Shown here piece after piece: positions 22,324 through 33,621 of a stretch of DNA of 64,000 bases. Within the stretch, counting starts at the first letter, position 1. Every line of letters starts with the position of its first letter. Under the pieces are notes generated by a model. That model saw nothing but the letters and a program-made list of their open reading frames with translations. It was not told the DNA's origin and searched no databases. The stretch spans positions 1 through 64,000 of the forward strand of contig JARWMV010000079.1 of NCBI GenBank assembly GCA_030998015.1, in the 5' to 3' direction. The position numbers were made by a program, and so were the translations under genes. The DNA comes from Ceratorhiza oryzae-sativae (Eukaryota; Basidiomycota; Agaricomycetes; Cantharellales; Ceratobasidiaceae).

Positions 22324-23637
22324 ATGTCCACACCAAACCCTGCCCCCGCATGGATTCAGTTCGATGCCACTCAGATTCAAGTACCCACCAATCCAGCTGA
22401 CCTACTAGCATTCACCCACACAATCAAGGACACACTGATTGCAATAAATAACAATCTTGCAGTATTCATCAATCAACAGTCGGCTGAACTATCCACTATC
22501 AACACCACTCTCCAGAACCACAATACAAGCCTATCTAACCTTGACACAAACGTAGTCGCGCTCCAGGCTGCAGTCCAAGCACCTGGTACAAGCACCTCTA
22601 TTGCGCGTACTTGAGCACCCAAGTTATCAGTGCCTGCTAAATTTGATGGTTTGGATAAAAACAAAGCGGTATCCTTCAGGGTCGCGGTGGCCCATTATTT
22701 GCAGACTTCCTATCCCTCTGCAACTGCTGATGAGCAGATTGCTTACATCATTTCCTGCCTGGATGGCAAAGCCCACGAATGGCTGGAACCCTACCTGGAA
22801 GATGACATTATCAATGGCAATCCAGTCACTTGGCTCCACAATGTCAATGATTTCTGGACCCAATTTAACACTTGCTGGAACGTTGCCAACAAGACCGAAA
22901 ACTTCAGGGCAAAATTCAAATCACTCAAACAAAAGAATTCAGTCCAAGAATACTTTAAGGACTTCCAGACATATTCCCAGGGCCTTGGCTACAACAACGC
23001 ATCCCTTCGCAATCACTTCTACGATGGTCTCACAGTCAAAATCAAGGAGTTCCTTGTGGCCCAAGACTATGATCACATGGCTGCCAACGTCACCTTGCAA
23101 ACCCTTGCAGACAAGGCACTCAGAATCGATCAGCGTATTGAGTCATTCCAGGCACAAAATCCATCCTCCAAATCTTCCTCTTCCAATGTGGCTAGCACCT
23201 CTACCAAAGCTTCCACCTTGCCATCAACAGCTCCTCCCAAAGGTCAGGCCAGGGAAAAGATGTCTGTTGGGGAAAAGGTGTACATGCTTGGTCCAGATGG
23301 CAAGGCTTGCAAAGGAACAATTTCGGCTATAAACCGCAACGCCAAAGGACAGTCGATTCCCACAATCAAATGGAATGACAGATCATCTGAGGAAACTACC
23401 TTCAAACAAATCCAAAAAGATTTGCATCCGATCGTCGTTGCTCCCTTGGCTCCTACCCTGGCCAAAGGGTCTGGTCCTGGACCTATGGATCTAGATTCAG
23501 TGGGGAAAGGAAAAAAACCTGTAATATGCAGCACTTGTGGTGGTCGTGGCCATTATTCTAGCACTTGTCCCTCCAAACCCTATTCTGGGCAAGCTGCTTC
23601 CCTTTCTGGTGATGAGTTGGAAAACAAGGATGCTTGA
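22324..23637 (+). pseudogene. G3 gag with zinc knuckle
   Basis: The start is MSTPNPAPAWIQFDATQ. A coiled N-terminal part (NNNLAVFINQQSAEL...) reaches a TGA at 22612-22614 and continues in the same frame as the gag core (KFDGLDKNKAVSFRVAVAHY, HEWLEPYLEDD, FWTQFNTCW). It ends with a CCHC zinc knuckle (CSTCGGRGHYSSTC, ~23528-23570) and a stop at 23637. The protein would form the retrotransposon particle and bind RNA. The single TGA replaces a likely CGA (T-stop-APK). Confidence 0.8.
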
Positions 23638-24240
23638 ACATTGACAGAGCAAATGTATCAAGCAAAACCTGTATGGACTTTGAGATATATGCTATAGACA
23701 ATGTATCCCCTTTGAATATATATTTTGTTGCATCTGAAGCCCCGTCTGCTCCAGAAAATAAAAGCATCAACCATATGCAAACCATGCATGGTTGGGCCAT
23801 GATTGAATCAGGTGCATCTTCATGCTTTATACACCCATGCCTAGTTAAACAATATCAAATACCCACTTATAAAAAGAAAAATCCAAAAAAATTAAAAGTT
23901 ATCGATGGTTGTGAAATCTCTTCTGGTATTGTTGATACAGAATGTGTTTTTATTTTAGAAATAGGCAGTCATAAGGAACAATTGGTTCGTAATGTAGCAG
24001 ACATAGGTAGACACACCTTAGTACTAGGAATGTCATGGCTCAAATTACATAATCCAAATATTGACTGGCCAAATAAACGTATTACCTTTGACTCAAACTT
24101 TTGTATAAAAAACTGTGTTCCTGCTTCTAATGTAGTTCTTGGCAATGTTGGTGGTGTTGTTGACCCATTCGATGAAAACCTAGGAGGTGTCAAGGCTTAC
24201 CAACCTCTTGAAGGCATCCCTAGTGTTAAATATACGCATT
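23634..24240 (+). pseudogene. G3 protease region (start of pol)
   Basis: The frame overlaps the gag stop and lies in the -1 frame relative to gag. It contains a retropepsin-like site (GWAMIESGASSCFIHPCL, ESGA in place of the usual DSGA) and a flap-like segment (TLVLGMSWLKLHNPNIDW). The conserved linker PLEGIPSVKYTH ends at a solo LTR inserted at 24241. Loss of the catalytic Asp (D to E) would itself inactivate the protease. Confidence 0.75.
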
Positions 24241-25171
24241 TGTGAAGGTTGTGTAGGGAGGTACGTAAGCACTAGTATGACTGAATGGTCTAAGGCTGTT
24301 ATCAACAAGTATACGTAACAATTAGCCATAGTGGACAAGTTAATGTTACTATGGAAGGGAGTTCGTTATCCTGGTATTACAGTACATGACGTAAGGTATG
24401 GTATGTCTATATATCCTGTAACCGAGAGATGTTACAATGGTCTGTCCGTCGTATAACCCTATGAAGGACTGAGAGTGGGAGTATCCCTGAAGTGCTCGAA
24501 GTCTTTGATATGTCTTCTTTCTGCTGAAGCGTGCTATTGCCTAGTGCTACCTGGTCTTGGTTGGGACTTACACTGGCCTAGTGACGCTTGAGGGGCAACG
24601 GTCAAAGTACAGTCGCTTATTGGGGTACGTGCTACAAGTGTCTACTTGTGAAGGTTAATGACAGAGCAGAGCTCAACGTATATGCACTGGAGCGGAGCTC
24701 GATACAGTGTCACAGGAGCAGAGCTCGATACTGTGAAGTCTCTTGAGTAGGCCTTGAGGCACACACTGAAGGTAGTAAGATATTGATTGTAGTAAAAGTG
24801 AGGTGCCCTCTGAGAGCCTCAGAGGGGTTTCTTATATACATGCAGAACAAGGCAGTACAACAAGGCTATGTTGCACAGCTATCCAGTGCAGACACAGCTA
24901 TGCTATGCTGTGAGCACAGGAATGCTGTACGGCTAGCACAGGAATGCAGTACATCAACACAGCAAGGCTGTACATCGACACAGGATGGCAGTGCAGAGGC
25001 AGTACAGGCAGTGCAAGGCAGTACAAGCAGTGCAATACTAAATATATAGGACAGCCACGTTCTATAAATAGAGAAAAGAGAATATATGAGCCCATGGTAT
25101 GACATGCAGTCACATGACACTTTAGTATACTTGTTTATAAGCGCTGAGTGGCTATGCTAACACATGCAAAC
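24241..25171. repeat. Solo LTR-like insertion inside G3 pol
   Basis: The insert starts TGTGAAGGTTG and ends CAAACCA. The flanks are GCATT (24236-24240) and GCATG (25172-25176), a 4-of-5 duplication. Removing the insert joins KYTH to the following reading frame (LYIVITPRDPGG). The LTR is unusually long at 931 bp. It contains a TATA-like TTCTTATATACATG near 24830 and a run of CAGTACA/CAGTGCA words from 24850 to 25035. Confidence 0.65.
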
Positions 25172-25176
25172 CAGCA

Positions 25177-28115
25177 TGCTCTACATAGTTATCACACCTA
25201 GGGACCCTGGAGGTGTTGTGGTATCAAAACCACTTGAAGGCATCCCAGAGGAACTCCAAGACTATATGGACGTATTTTCTGAGGACAAAGTGATGGAGTT
25301 ACCTCCTCACCATCCATATGACCTTGAGATAGTCCTCAAGGATCAAAATGCACCAGTAAAAGGACTGGTATACCCCCTTTGCCCTTCGGATGATGAGGAA
25401 TTAAGAAGAATACTCAAAGAGCAGTTGGACAAAGGGTTGATCAGGCCCTCCAAATCACAATACAGCTCTCCAGTAATCTTTGTTCCTAAAAAGAATGGCA
25501 AAAGAAGGATGTGTGTCGATTATCGTTCACTCAATTCCAACACAGTACGAAACGTGTATCCCATACCTCTCATTTCCACCTTGGTAGAGAAATTGAGAGG
25601 AGCATGCATATTCACAACTCTGGACCTTAAATCTGGCTATAATCTGGTCAGAATTAAAGAAGGAGATGAATGGAAAACAGTGTTTAAAACAAAATATGGT
25701 CTATTTGAATACTTGGTCATGCCTTTCGGTCTTTGTAATGCTCCAGCCGCCTTCCAGAACTTCATGAACAAGATCTTTAGGGATTTACTAGATGTGTCAG
25801 TCATAGTATACCTTGACGACATACTTATATTTTCCAAAAACCCTGCAGATCACACGAAGCATGTTCAGGAGGTGTTATCCTGACTTAGGAAACACCAACT
25901 ATACTGCAACCTGGAAAAATGTGTCTTCAACGCCTCTGAAGTAGAATACCTAGGTGTAATTGCCAACAGCGAAGGAGTCAAAACAGACCCAAAAAAGGTC
26001 CTGGAAGCGGTTAATTGGGAAACACCACGTACCATAAAGGAAGTGCAGGAAGCACTAGGGTTTTTCAACTACTATCGCTGCTTCATAAAGGACTTTGCAG
26101 GACAAGCTTGGCCTATGTACCAGCTCTTGCATAAAGATGTCCATTGGTGATGGGGTAAGAATGAGGAAGCATCTTTCCAAATTCTGAAAAAAGCACTAGT
26201 TGAATCTCCTGTCTTAATCCAACCAGACATCACAAAGGAATTTATACTGGAATGTGATGCACCCAACTTTTCCACTGGAGCTATCCTTAACCAGTACAGC
26301 AGAGATGGTAAATTGCACCTGGTAGCCTTCTATTCCAAAACTCTATCACCAGCCGAATGAAATTATGATATACATGATAAAGAATTACTGGCTATGATAC
26401 AAGCATTCAAAGAATGGCGTCACTTTCTCAAAGGATCTTAAATCCCTGTCTTGGTACTCTCAGACCATAAAAATCTAGAGTTCTTCCAGACAAAAAGGGA
26501 CTTAAACTGGAGACAAGCAAGGTGGATGGGCTTCCTGGCCGACTACAATTACAGAATCAAATACAGAAAAGGGGCACAAAACAGAAAAGCTGATATACTA
26601 TCTTGACAAGAATCACTTTGGAGAGAGGCAGCTAAAGAGGGGGGTAAAACCCCACCGCTTATCAGCCCTGAGCTTTTCATTTCAGCAATTCTCACCAACC
26701 ATTCCCTCAATGATTTAATCAGGGATGCATTACCAGATGATAAGACTGTATCAAAGATTCTAAAGTCCCTCAAGGAAAACATTCTGGTTAAAGGCTGGCG
26801 TCTAGAAGATGACTTGTTGTACTACCACAACTGCATATATGTACCAAACAAGTCAGAAATCAGACAAGTAGTCATAGAAAGCTGGCATGACAATCCTGCA
26901 GCAGGGCATCCAGGGCATTTCAGGACACTAGATCTCCTATCTTGAGATTACTATTGGTCCGGAATGAAAAAATCTGTTGTCAATTATATTCAGGCATGCG
27001 ACTCATGTATCCAGAACAAGCATTCAAACCAAGCCCCTCCTGGTCTCCTACAACCCATAGACTTACCAAATAAACCCTGGGAGGAAATCACCTATGACTT
27101 GATCACCAGATTACCAATGTCAGAAGGTTACAATGCAATACTCACAGTGGTGGACCGATTATCAAAAATGGTACACTTTATCCCCACACACTCAGGAGCC
27201 ACTGCAGTAGACATTGCAAACCTATTTGTAAACTTTGTCTGGAAACTACATGGATTACCCCAAAAAACCATATCTGACCAAGGCCCTAACTTCAATGCCA
27301 AATTCCTTTGCCAACTGTACAAACACCTAAACATTGAACCACACTACTCTATGGCGTACAGACCACAGGTTGACAGGCAAAGTGAAAGACTTAACCAATT
27401 CGTTGAAATATATCTTTGTCACTACATAAATCACAGACAGACAGATTGGGTGGCAGCATTGCCTATGGCAGAATTTGCATATAATAATGGGAAGCACTCA
27501 GGATCAAGCCACACACCGTTCTTTGCCTGCTATGGTTACAACCCAGACTTCACTGTGGGTAATACCAAAGAAAGCCAGGTACCTGCTGCCAATCAACATG
27601 CTGAACACCTCAAGGAAATCCAAGAAGAGGCCAAGGCTGCTCTAACAATTGCCAATTGAACATACTCTGAATATTATAATTGAAAGCATTGTGAAGCACC
27701 AAAGATTGAAGTTGGATCAAAGGTCTTCCTAGACGTCTCAAATATCAAAACTATACGCCCTTCTAAGAAATTGGATAACAGGCGTTTTGGACCATACAAG
27801 GTACTGGAACAAATCAGGAAACATACCTTCAAACTGGAATTACCCAAATCCATGAAGGTTCATCTGGTATTCCACACTTCACTCCTATTCCCAAAACCAA
27901 TAGATGACTATAACTGGCAACCTGTACCTGTTCCACCAGTGGTCACTCCTGATGGCAAAGAGGAATTTGAAGTTGAAGAAATCCTGGACTCTCGAAAGGT
28001 TGGAAGAAGATTGGAGTATTATGTCAAATGGAAAGGCTATGGACCAGAAGAAAACCTATGGTTACCTAAAGCTGAACTCAAGAATGCACCTGAACAAGTC
28101 AGAGAATTCCACTGA
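25177..28115 (+). pseudogene. G3 reverse transcriptase, RNase H, integrase, chromodomain
   Basis: The reverse transcriptase shows KKNGKRRMCVDYRSLN, LDLKSGYNLVRI, MPFGLCNAPAAFQ and the catalytic VYLDDILIFS (YLDD, ~25805). RNase H follows (ECDAPNFSTGAIL, HDKELLAMIQAFKEW), then the H2C2 finger (HDNPAAGHPGHF ... CDSCIQNKH), the integrase core (WEEITYDLITRLP ... DQGPNFNAKF ... YRPQVDRQSERLNQ) and a chromodomain (EEFEVEEILDSRK ... YYVKWKGYGPEENLW). Eight stops lie in one otherwise open frame: TGA at 25881, 26148, 26358, 26604, 26943, 27657 and 27681, and TAA at 26439. Apart from these the frame is almost uninterrupted over 2.9 kb. Confidence 0.85.
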
Positions 28116-28153
28116 CACCATCCCAATGCACTTGGACCTTGATGGGGGGGAAG

Positions 28154-28670
28154 TGTCATGGCCTAGACCATGATGCAGATTTTATTATGATTTTTGTATA
28201 TTTTATAAAATCTCTCTTTTCATATTTTTGGACAAGTCCTGTTTAATCAGATATATGCATAGAATTACTTACATGATCACATGACCTTGTTGTTGTTTAT
28301 GTTCTGTTTGTACCTTCTGGAATATTCCGTTACATGGCACCATTCTTACATTGTATGATAGTTGTCTTGTACCATATGTGTATTTGATATAGCTCATTGT
28401 ATGAATATATAAGGGAGAGTCTGAGAGCCTTAAGCCTCAGAACTTGACCTCCTGTCATATCCCCTCTACTACCTGTGTGACCTACCAGTCCATAGTCACT
28501 GCCCAGTCCTCTTAAGGACAAGTGCACTTACTTCAACCCCTGTGTCTTATTGCACCCTCACTGTGCGTCCTACCTTAGACATTGTCAGTAAAGCCTCCGG
28601 CATTGCTGCCCATAGGCTTGTCATCACCACTTAGGTGTTTGACATTACTGTTCAGGTTGTAGCTCTGACA
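28154..28670 (+). repeat. G3 3' LTR
   Basis: It starts TGTCATGGCCTAGACC after the polypurine-like GGGGGGGAAG and ends GTAGCTCTGACA, 517 bp. It is close to the 5' LTR. Most differences sit at CpG positions, usually TpG or CpA here against CpG in the 5' copy. Confidence 0.85.
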
Positions 28671-29844
28671 CAAGGTAGTCTTAATCTTTCACAGTGTAAG
28701 CTGACTAATTTCTAGGCATAAAGAGCAAGACTACTAAGGTCAGGTTCCCTTTGATATCTTAAATGTAGTTCAGCCCTAGTCGCTTGGACTAACTGATACT
28801 AATCTTAATACTAGACTTAAGCAATAGCTTATAGGATAGATTGTGGGCTGCCTAATGCGTGTACTTCCTCAGCTACAGGTACTTAGATTTCCTCTAATAG
28901 CTGGTACTTAATGTCACACTCAATCAGGCAATATTGTATCCTTATATATCTCTGTATATAAGATACAATGACTCAGACAGTATATAACTACTATGGTACT
29001 TTATTCCTCAGTACTAGTTATATAAGAAATCACACACAGACAAGAGAAATAGAAAGAGAAAAGAAACCAATAACCAGTCTGGGTTGAGTAGAGGGAGGAG
29101 GTGGTCTGGAAGGGCCTCAGAGGAGGTCCTTTTATACCCTGAGGAGGGCATTCCAGAGCCAAATAGATGCATGCATGCCAGTGCGATCATCAAAAGAGGG
29201 TACTGCTATACTTGGGGTACACCCTAGCCCAGTATAGGATAAAAGAGTAAAGACAGGGTGTGGATCAAAGGCATTGATGCATCTGAGACCTGCTATTGGC
29301 TTGTAGATCATATTATCATAGTATATACATGTAATGAATGGAGGCTACATCTCAGTGAGTCATAAGGTGAGTCAGAGAAGCTTCTGGATCAATTTGGGAA
29401 GCTCTCCTGACTCACTGGAGTCATTAGATCTTGATTGATGGTCCAGTAAGATTCTAATGATCTTCAGGCCATTCCGGCGTGAGGATCCAGTGGATCGCGA
29501 CGATCTTCGGGCAGCAGATACTGCTGAAGATTAGCTATCAATAGAGCAGAAGATCGCTTTGATAGCGTAAGCGGTTGCCAAGATATGAGTGGTGCAATGT
29601 TGTAATCAATATCTCCTGATAAGAGGAAATATCGCAACCTCTATATCTCTCTGAGTTCTTAAGATAACATCACAATTAAATATGCGTTGGAAAGAGGAGA
29701 TTTTGTACTATTTAATGGAACACAAATAGTACAATTTCAGATGCATACAAATTCATTTAATTTCAAGAAAAATTACAGAGGCATTGCTTGAGGTTGGTAG
29801 AGCAGACTAAAATAATAGAAAAATGTTAGTGATCCATAACAACA
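28671..29844. other. Unassigned TE-like segment, no coding capacity
   Basis: This AT-rich DNA has a TATA-like CCTTTTATACCCTGAGG near 29130 and short inverted words such as GATCTTC/GAAGATC near 29450-29550. It ends ...CCATAACA where a G1 fragment begins. Length and texture resemble a long LTR like 24241-25171, but I found no matching partner or target duplication. No gene is seen. Confidence 0.4.
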
Positions 29845-30083
29845 TCAAGCTCCCCCACCTCCACCTGTGGTAACTCCAGAAGGAGAAGAAGAATTTGAAA
29901 TAGAGCAGATCATAAAGTCATGATACAACAAAAGGTCTGATGCCTTCGAATACTATGTCAAATGGCTTGGCTATGACAAGCAACAATGGTTAACTTACAA
30001 TGACCTGGTGAATGCACCAGAACTCATTGCTGACAATGTCAAGTCACATCCAAAGGCACCCCAGGACCCCTGTGCCTTGAAGG
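29845..30083 (+). pseudogene. G1 fragment: chromodomain end of pol
   Basis: This 5'-truncated copy begins at the proline run after PYGHQ (PPPPPVVTPEGEEEFEIEQI). The chromodomain follows with one TGA near 29919 (IIKS-stop-YNKR). It is homologous to 3180-3433 and continues straight into its LTR at 30091. Confidence 0.75.
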
Positions 30084-30090
30084 GGGGAAG

Positions 30091-30466
30091 TGTCACAAAC
30101 TGACATGCATATATCCACTCTACAATATTTTCTCAATTTATTACATTTTATGAGACCATCTTCAAAACATACCTGCCTTTTATGGTATATCTGTGTCATG
30201 TGATTCAAGGGATGCTCTGGACCAATAACCAAGATGTATTTCAACTCCAATGTGAAATTCTGCAGCTCCGCAGTTGCTTCTACTGCTTCTATCTCTTATC
30301 AGTTGTGACTCACTGTACAGACTTGTTTGTTATGATGTGGCTTGTACTATGTATATAAACCAGGTCAAGTTTGCAGAGGACTCCTCAAGAACTTGACCTC
30401 TTGTCAAATACAAGTTCTTTTACTTTCTTACTATTTTCCTTGTTGCCTGACTTGTCATTGTTGACA
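30091..30466 (+). repeat. G1-family LTR, uninterrupted
   Basis: It starts TGTCACAAACTGACATGC and ends CATTGTTGACA, 376 bp. It is the reference that shows where Foldback 1 entered the LTR at 3426-5243. Confidence 0.8.
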
Positions 30467-31205
30467 GCCTGTGCCACTTAAAAAGCTAGGATGAGGGAGG
30501 TCCAATGGCGTTGAGAAGACAGGGGAGGTGTACTTGTGGGGTGCAGTTGTTTCTTGGACTATTGCTTCTAGTCTGAGATGGTCTTGGAGGAGGGATAGAT
30601 AGTCCTCCTGATGTTTGCGCAAACACTCAGTTAGGTATGTGCAGTGGGCCTTGGCTTTGTGAAGTTCTTCACAAGTTTCTTTGTACTTATTTTGGTAATA
30701 ACAATACCTGTCTTGGAAGTTTTCAATGGTGTTTAACAGGTGACGAAGAAGTTGTTGGCCAAGGTTCTCCAGCTTATAGCTGGTTGCAGGGGATGGCGTA
30801 GTAGTATAAAAATTTGTCCTTTTTAGGACAGTAGGGGCAGCATGCAGGGAAGGTGGCTCTGTTTGCTCAGTGGCAAATTTTGCACTCAGGGGCACCCGGC
30901 TCAGTAGTGAAGGCTTGTTGGGCTTGTCCAACTTTCTGGGGGCAGACTTTGACAATTATTACTTGGTTAAAATTGATGTGCCCAGCCTCTTCAAGGATAT
31001 CTTCAACTGAATTGAGGGTGAAGCAGTGGATAGACAGGTGTCCAAACCACCCATACAAATGGGAACGCTGGTCTTCTGTAAAAGGTTGTGCCACTTGAGG
31101 GCCATGCATTCTGTCAGAGATGTACTCGAGCAAGAGCAAGATAAAAAGGAAAAATAGACCCTTTCCTGAGTCTATTGGAATAGGAAGGTGACCTCCGTTG
31201 CTCAA
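30467..31205 (-). other. Two overlapping minus-strand frames of unknown origin
   Basis: A first frame (31205 to 30867) starts MSNGGHLPIPIDSGKGLFF with a hydrophobic stretch FLFILLLLEYI, then EDQRSHLYGWFGHLSIHCF. A second frame (about 30955 to 30455, shifted by one) encodes a heptad-rich, probably coiled-coil segment (LLRHLLNTIENFQDRY, ELHKAKAHCTYLTECLRKHQ). The two may be parts of one gene separated by an intron or frameshift. I do not recognise a family. The segment lies between two G1 LTRs in opposite orientation and has transposon-like low CpG, so it could be retroelement or captured sequence. Confidence 0.35.
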
Positions 31206-31518
31206 CTACTTAAGGGCAATGAGCAACCCCACCTCTTGTTGACAAAAGAGATTAGAGAACCAAAGCTTGTTACAACATGTGAGGGACCCAACCTTTGGTC
31301 AGTGAGCAGCTGTGTCTGTGAAGACCAGTAGCGCTTCAGCTGATATAGGTATGCAAGGTTTCACAGGGGCATGTATAGGGCAGCAATGTCTTGTGGCTGT
31401 GGATAGGTGGAGTGGGATTGGGGAAGGCAACAGAGAGTTATCTCAAGATGATGCCAACGGCGTTCAAGACATATCCCAGACAACACTGAGACTTACAATT
31501 GACAAGAACTTGACCTGA
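31206..31518. other. Short spacer before reverse LTR, nothing recognised
   Basis: This is upstream DNA of the minus-strand frames at 30467-31205. No motif or repeat is recognised, and it ends at a G1-type LTR in reverse orientation at 31519. Confidence 0.3.
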
Positions 31519-31892
31519 TGTTGACAACAACAAGTCAGGCAATGAAGAAAATAGTAAGAAAAGAAAAGAACTTGTATTCAACGAGGTCAAGTTCTTGAGG
31601 AGTCCTCTGTGAACTTGACCCAGTTTATATACATGATATGAGCCACATCATAACAAACAAGTCCATACAGTGAGTCACAACTGATAAGAGATAGAAGTGA
31701 TAGAAGCAACTGCAGAACTGTGGAATTTCACATCAGAGTTGAAATACATCTTGGTTATCAGTCTGGAACATCCCCTGAATCACATGACACAGATATACCA
31801 AAAAAGGCAAGTATGTTTTTGAAAGGATCTCATAAAATGTAATAAATCAAGAAAATATTATAGAGTGGATATATGCATGTCAGCTCATGACA
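31519..31892 (-). repeat. G1-family LTR in reverse orientation
   Basis: On the minus strand it starts TGTCATGAGCTGACATGC (31892) and ends near TTGTTGTCAACA (31519), about 374 bp, homologous to 30091-30466. The flanks CCTGA and AAATG do not form a target duplication. It truncates the accessory gene of CACTA element A. Confidence 0.75.
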
Positions 31893-32932
31893 AAATGCCT
31901 CCCCATTGTCATTGTCGTTGTTCTCACCTAATATGAACAACTGTTAAGTGCATATATGCATAGCTAAACTGAGACTTACCAGCATCTTGATCACAGGACA
32001 TGTCTACTGACCGATTTAGATTAATACAAACATTTGTCGAATCCAACATTGACAAGTTGCAACAGCCAAAGGGAGGCTTGTCATCTTCACTGTCGTTGTC
32101 ACTGCCAAAGGGAGGGTCCTCATCATTGCCAACATTGTCACTGAAGCTCTTGTCCTTGGGGAGGCTGATATCAATGGTTTCACAGGCTTGTTCATGCTCA
32201 TTTCACCCTGCCACTGCCTGGTTTGGAGGCACTGGGTTCCCATGTTGCTTGCTTTTAGCAGCAGCTTTCTGCTTTTGAGCCTTGATCCTCATTGGGTCAC
32301 CATACTTCTTCTTCCACTGACTAGCCATTCTTTGAAGAATGACATTGAAGAATGCAGTTGGGGCCCAATGCTTGAGCTTGCAGAATGCCTCCAACTTGGG
32401 GTGGATTGTATAAATCTGGAGAGGGCATTACAGCTACAATAAACAGTATGATTTCTTGTCACATACCATTTCAATTGCATCTCTCAAAGCTTCTTTTGGT
32501 TGTTTCGTGATGGGCTGGGTCTTGTCGATTCCAAACATACTCCTAATAACAGTCTTGTGGTTGTCCTACAAATAAAATATGTTAGATTGAGTGAAACACA
32601 GCACAAGAAGACATACATACATATAACAAGCTGTAATCCTCATCACTCAGTTCAAGTTTATTTTGGAGATTATATCCCCACTTCTTGCCCCTTCCAGGTC
32701 CACCCAGGGGCTTCTTATCAACTTTGATCTTGATCAGTTGTGTAGGTGCAAGGCCAGTAATGGCTTTGTTGACTCACTTCAACACCCACTTGCTGTTCAA
32801 CTTTTGAATGTCCAAACCAGCTAGACAGGTGGGTGGTTAGCATTAAGTCAAGGCAAACATATGGCAACAAATGTGAGGCTTACCTTCAGCTGCTATCACT
32901 TCCCTGAGGAGGGAAAAATTGTTGTCTGGCAT
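31893..32932 (-). pseudogene. Element A accessory protein, truncated
   Basis: The minus-strand exons read MPDNNFSLLREVIAAE, then LAPTQLIKIKVDKKPLGGPG and RGKKWGYNLQNKLELSDEDY (~32640-32760), then FFNVILQRMASQWKKKYGDP (~32290-32350) and an acidic tail. The block L.P...I.VKV..KP.G.PGRGK..GYNLQ is shared with the K1 accessory protein. A stop (WVLK-stop-VNKA near 32775) and truncation by the LTR at 31892 make it inactive. Confidence 0.65.
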
Positions 32933-33621
32933 AGTTACCACAGTGAGAGCGACAGAAAGCTGAAAAAGGTTGAAGGGAGGGGTGGTGAATGAACACTGGC
33001 AAAGGCAGTCATAAATAAAAGCATGAAAAGGACCTGAAACAAGTCCATAGGTCAGGGACCAGGTGTGAAGTGCTGAGGCCAATTACTGATTAGGCAAATG
33101 AGATCTTGAGCAGGATGTCTAGACATCCAAATATTGGGGCTGGTGTACAAGACCCACAGTGAGTTAAGCAATTTATTATGCCAATGCATATATGATTCAA
33201 GCTTGCCTGGGTCTAGCAGGCAACTCCATCTATGGTTTGCATATTGTATTCTCAATAACGTATGTAAATGAGTTTATGAATCGAAAATATTTAAGGTACA
33301 TGCAAAGGTGCAAGGGGATGCAGAACAGTTGGGCATTATGAAAAAGTACAGAAAGAACAACAAGCTTAGCTGGTGTATAATGTGAAACTGATGATGACAA
33401 GCACTATAGTAGTGACAAGGAGGGTGCCCTACATACCAATCATGCCAGAAGGCAATGTGATGTTGCAGCACTCAAGGCGCCTGGCACCATCCTGCACTGG
33501 GGCACATGCAAGGGACATGGGTTGTCACAGTGTGCTTACTCTGCAAGCAAAAACTGTTAGTATAGAATGAGATAGAATGAGTATATGGATCATAGTACAT
33601 ACCAGCACCAATCACATAGCC

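Larger units (their letters stand above)
21438..28670 (+). mobile_element. G3: chromodomain Ty3/gypsy element with both LTRs, degraded
   Basis: Two LTRs (21438-21956 and 28154-28670) enclose gag, protease, reverse transcriptase, RNase H, integrase and chromodomain in canonical order. A solo LTR is inserted between protease and reverse transcriptase (24241-25171). The flanking 5-mers (TGCTT and CAAGG) do not match, so there is no visible target duplication. Either the flanks were rearranged or the element is an inter-element recombinant. Many in-frame TGA codons make it non-functional. Confidence 0.85.

Noticed and set aside
24850..25040. CRISPR-like array from recurring CAGTACA/CAGTGCA words
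   Set aside because: Units are short and irregular with no constant spacer length, they lie inside an LTR-like insertion, and the genome is eukaryotic.
25881..27683. UGA recoding (selenocysteine or readthrough) to explain many in-frame TGA codons in G3
   Set aside because: The same CGA-to-TGA pattern occurs in unrelated elements and a kinase relic, with CpG-biased LTR differences. Decay by C-to-T change explains it without recoding.
21438..28670. A clean target duplication for G3
   Set aside because: The 5-mers next to the LTRs (TGCTT and CAAGG) differ, and the K1 transposase does not resume after the 3' LTR.
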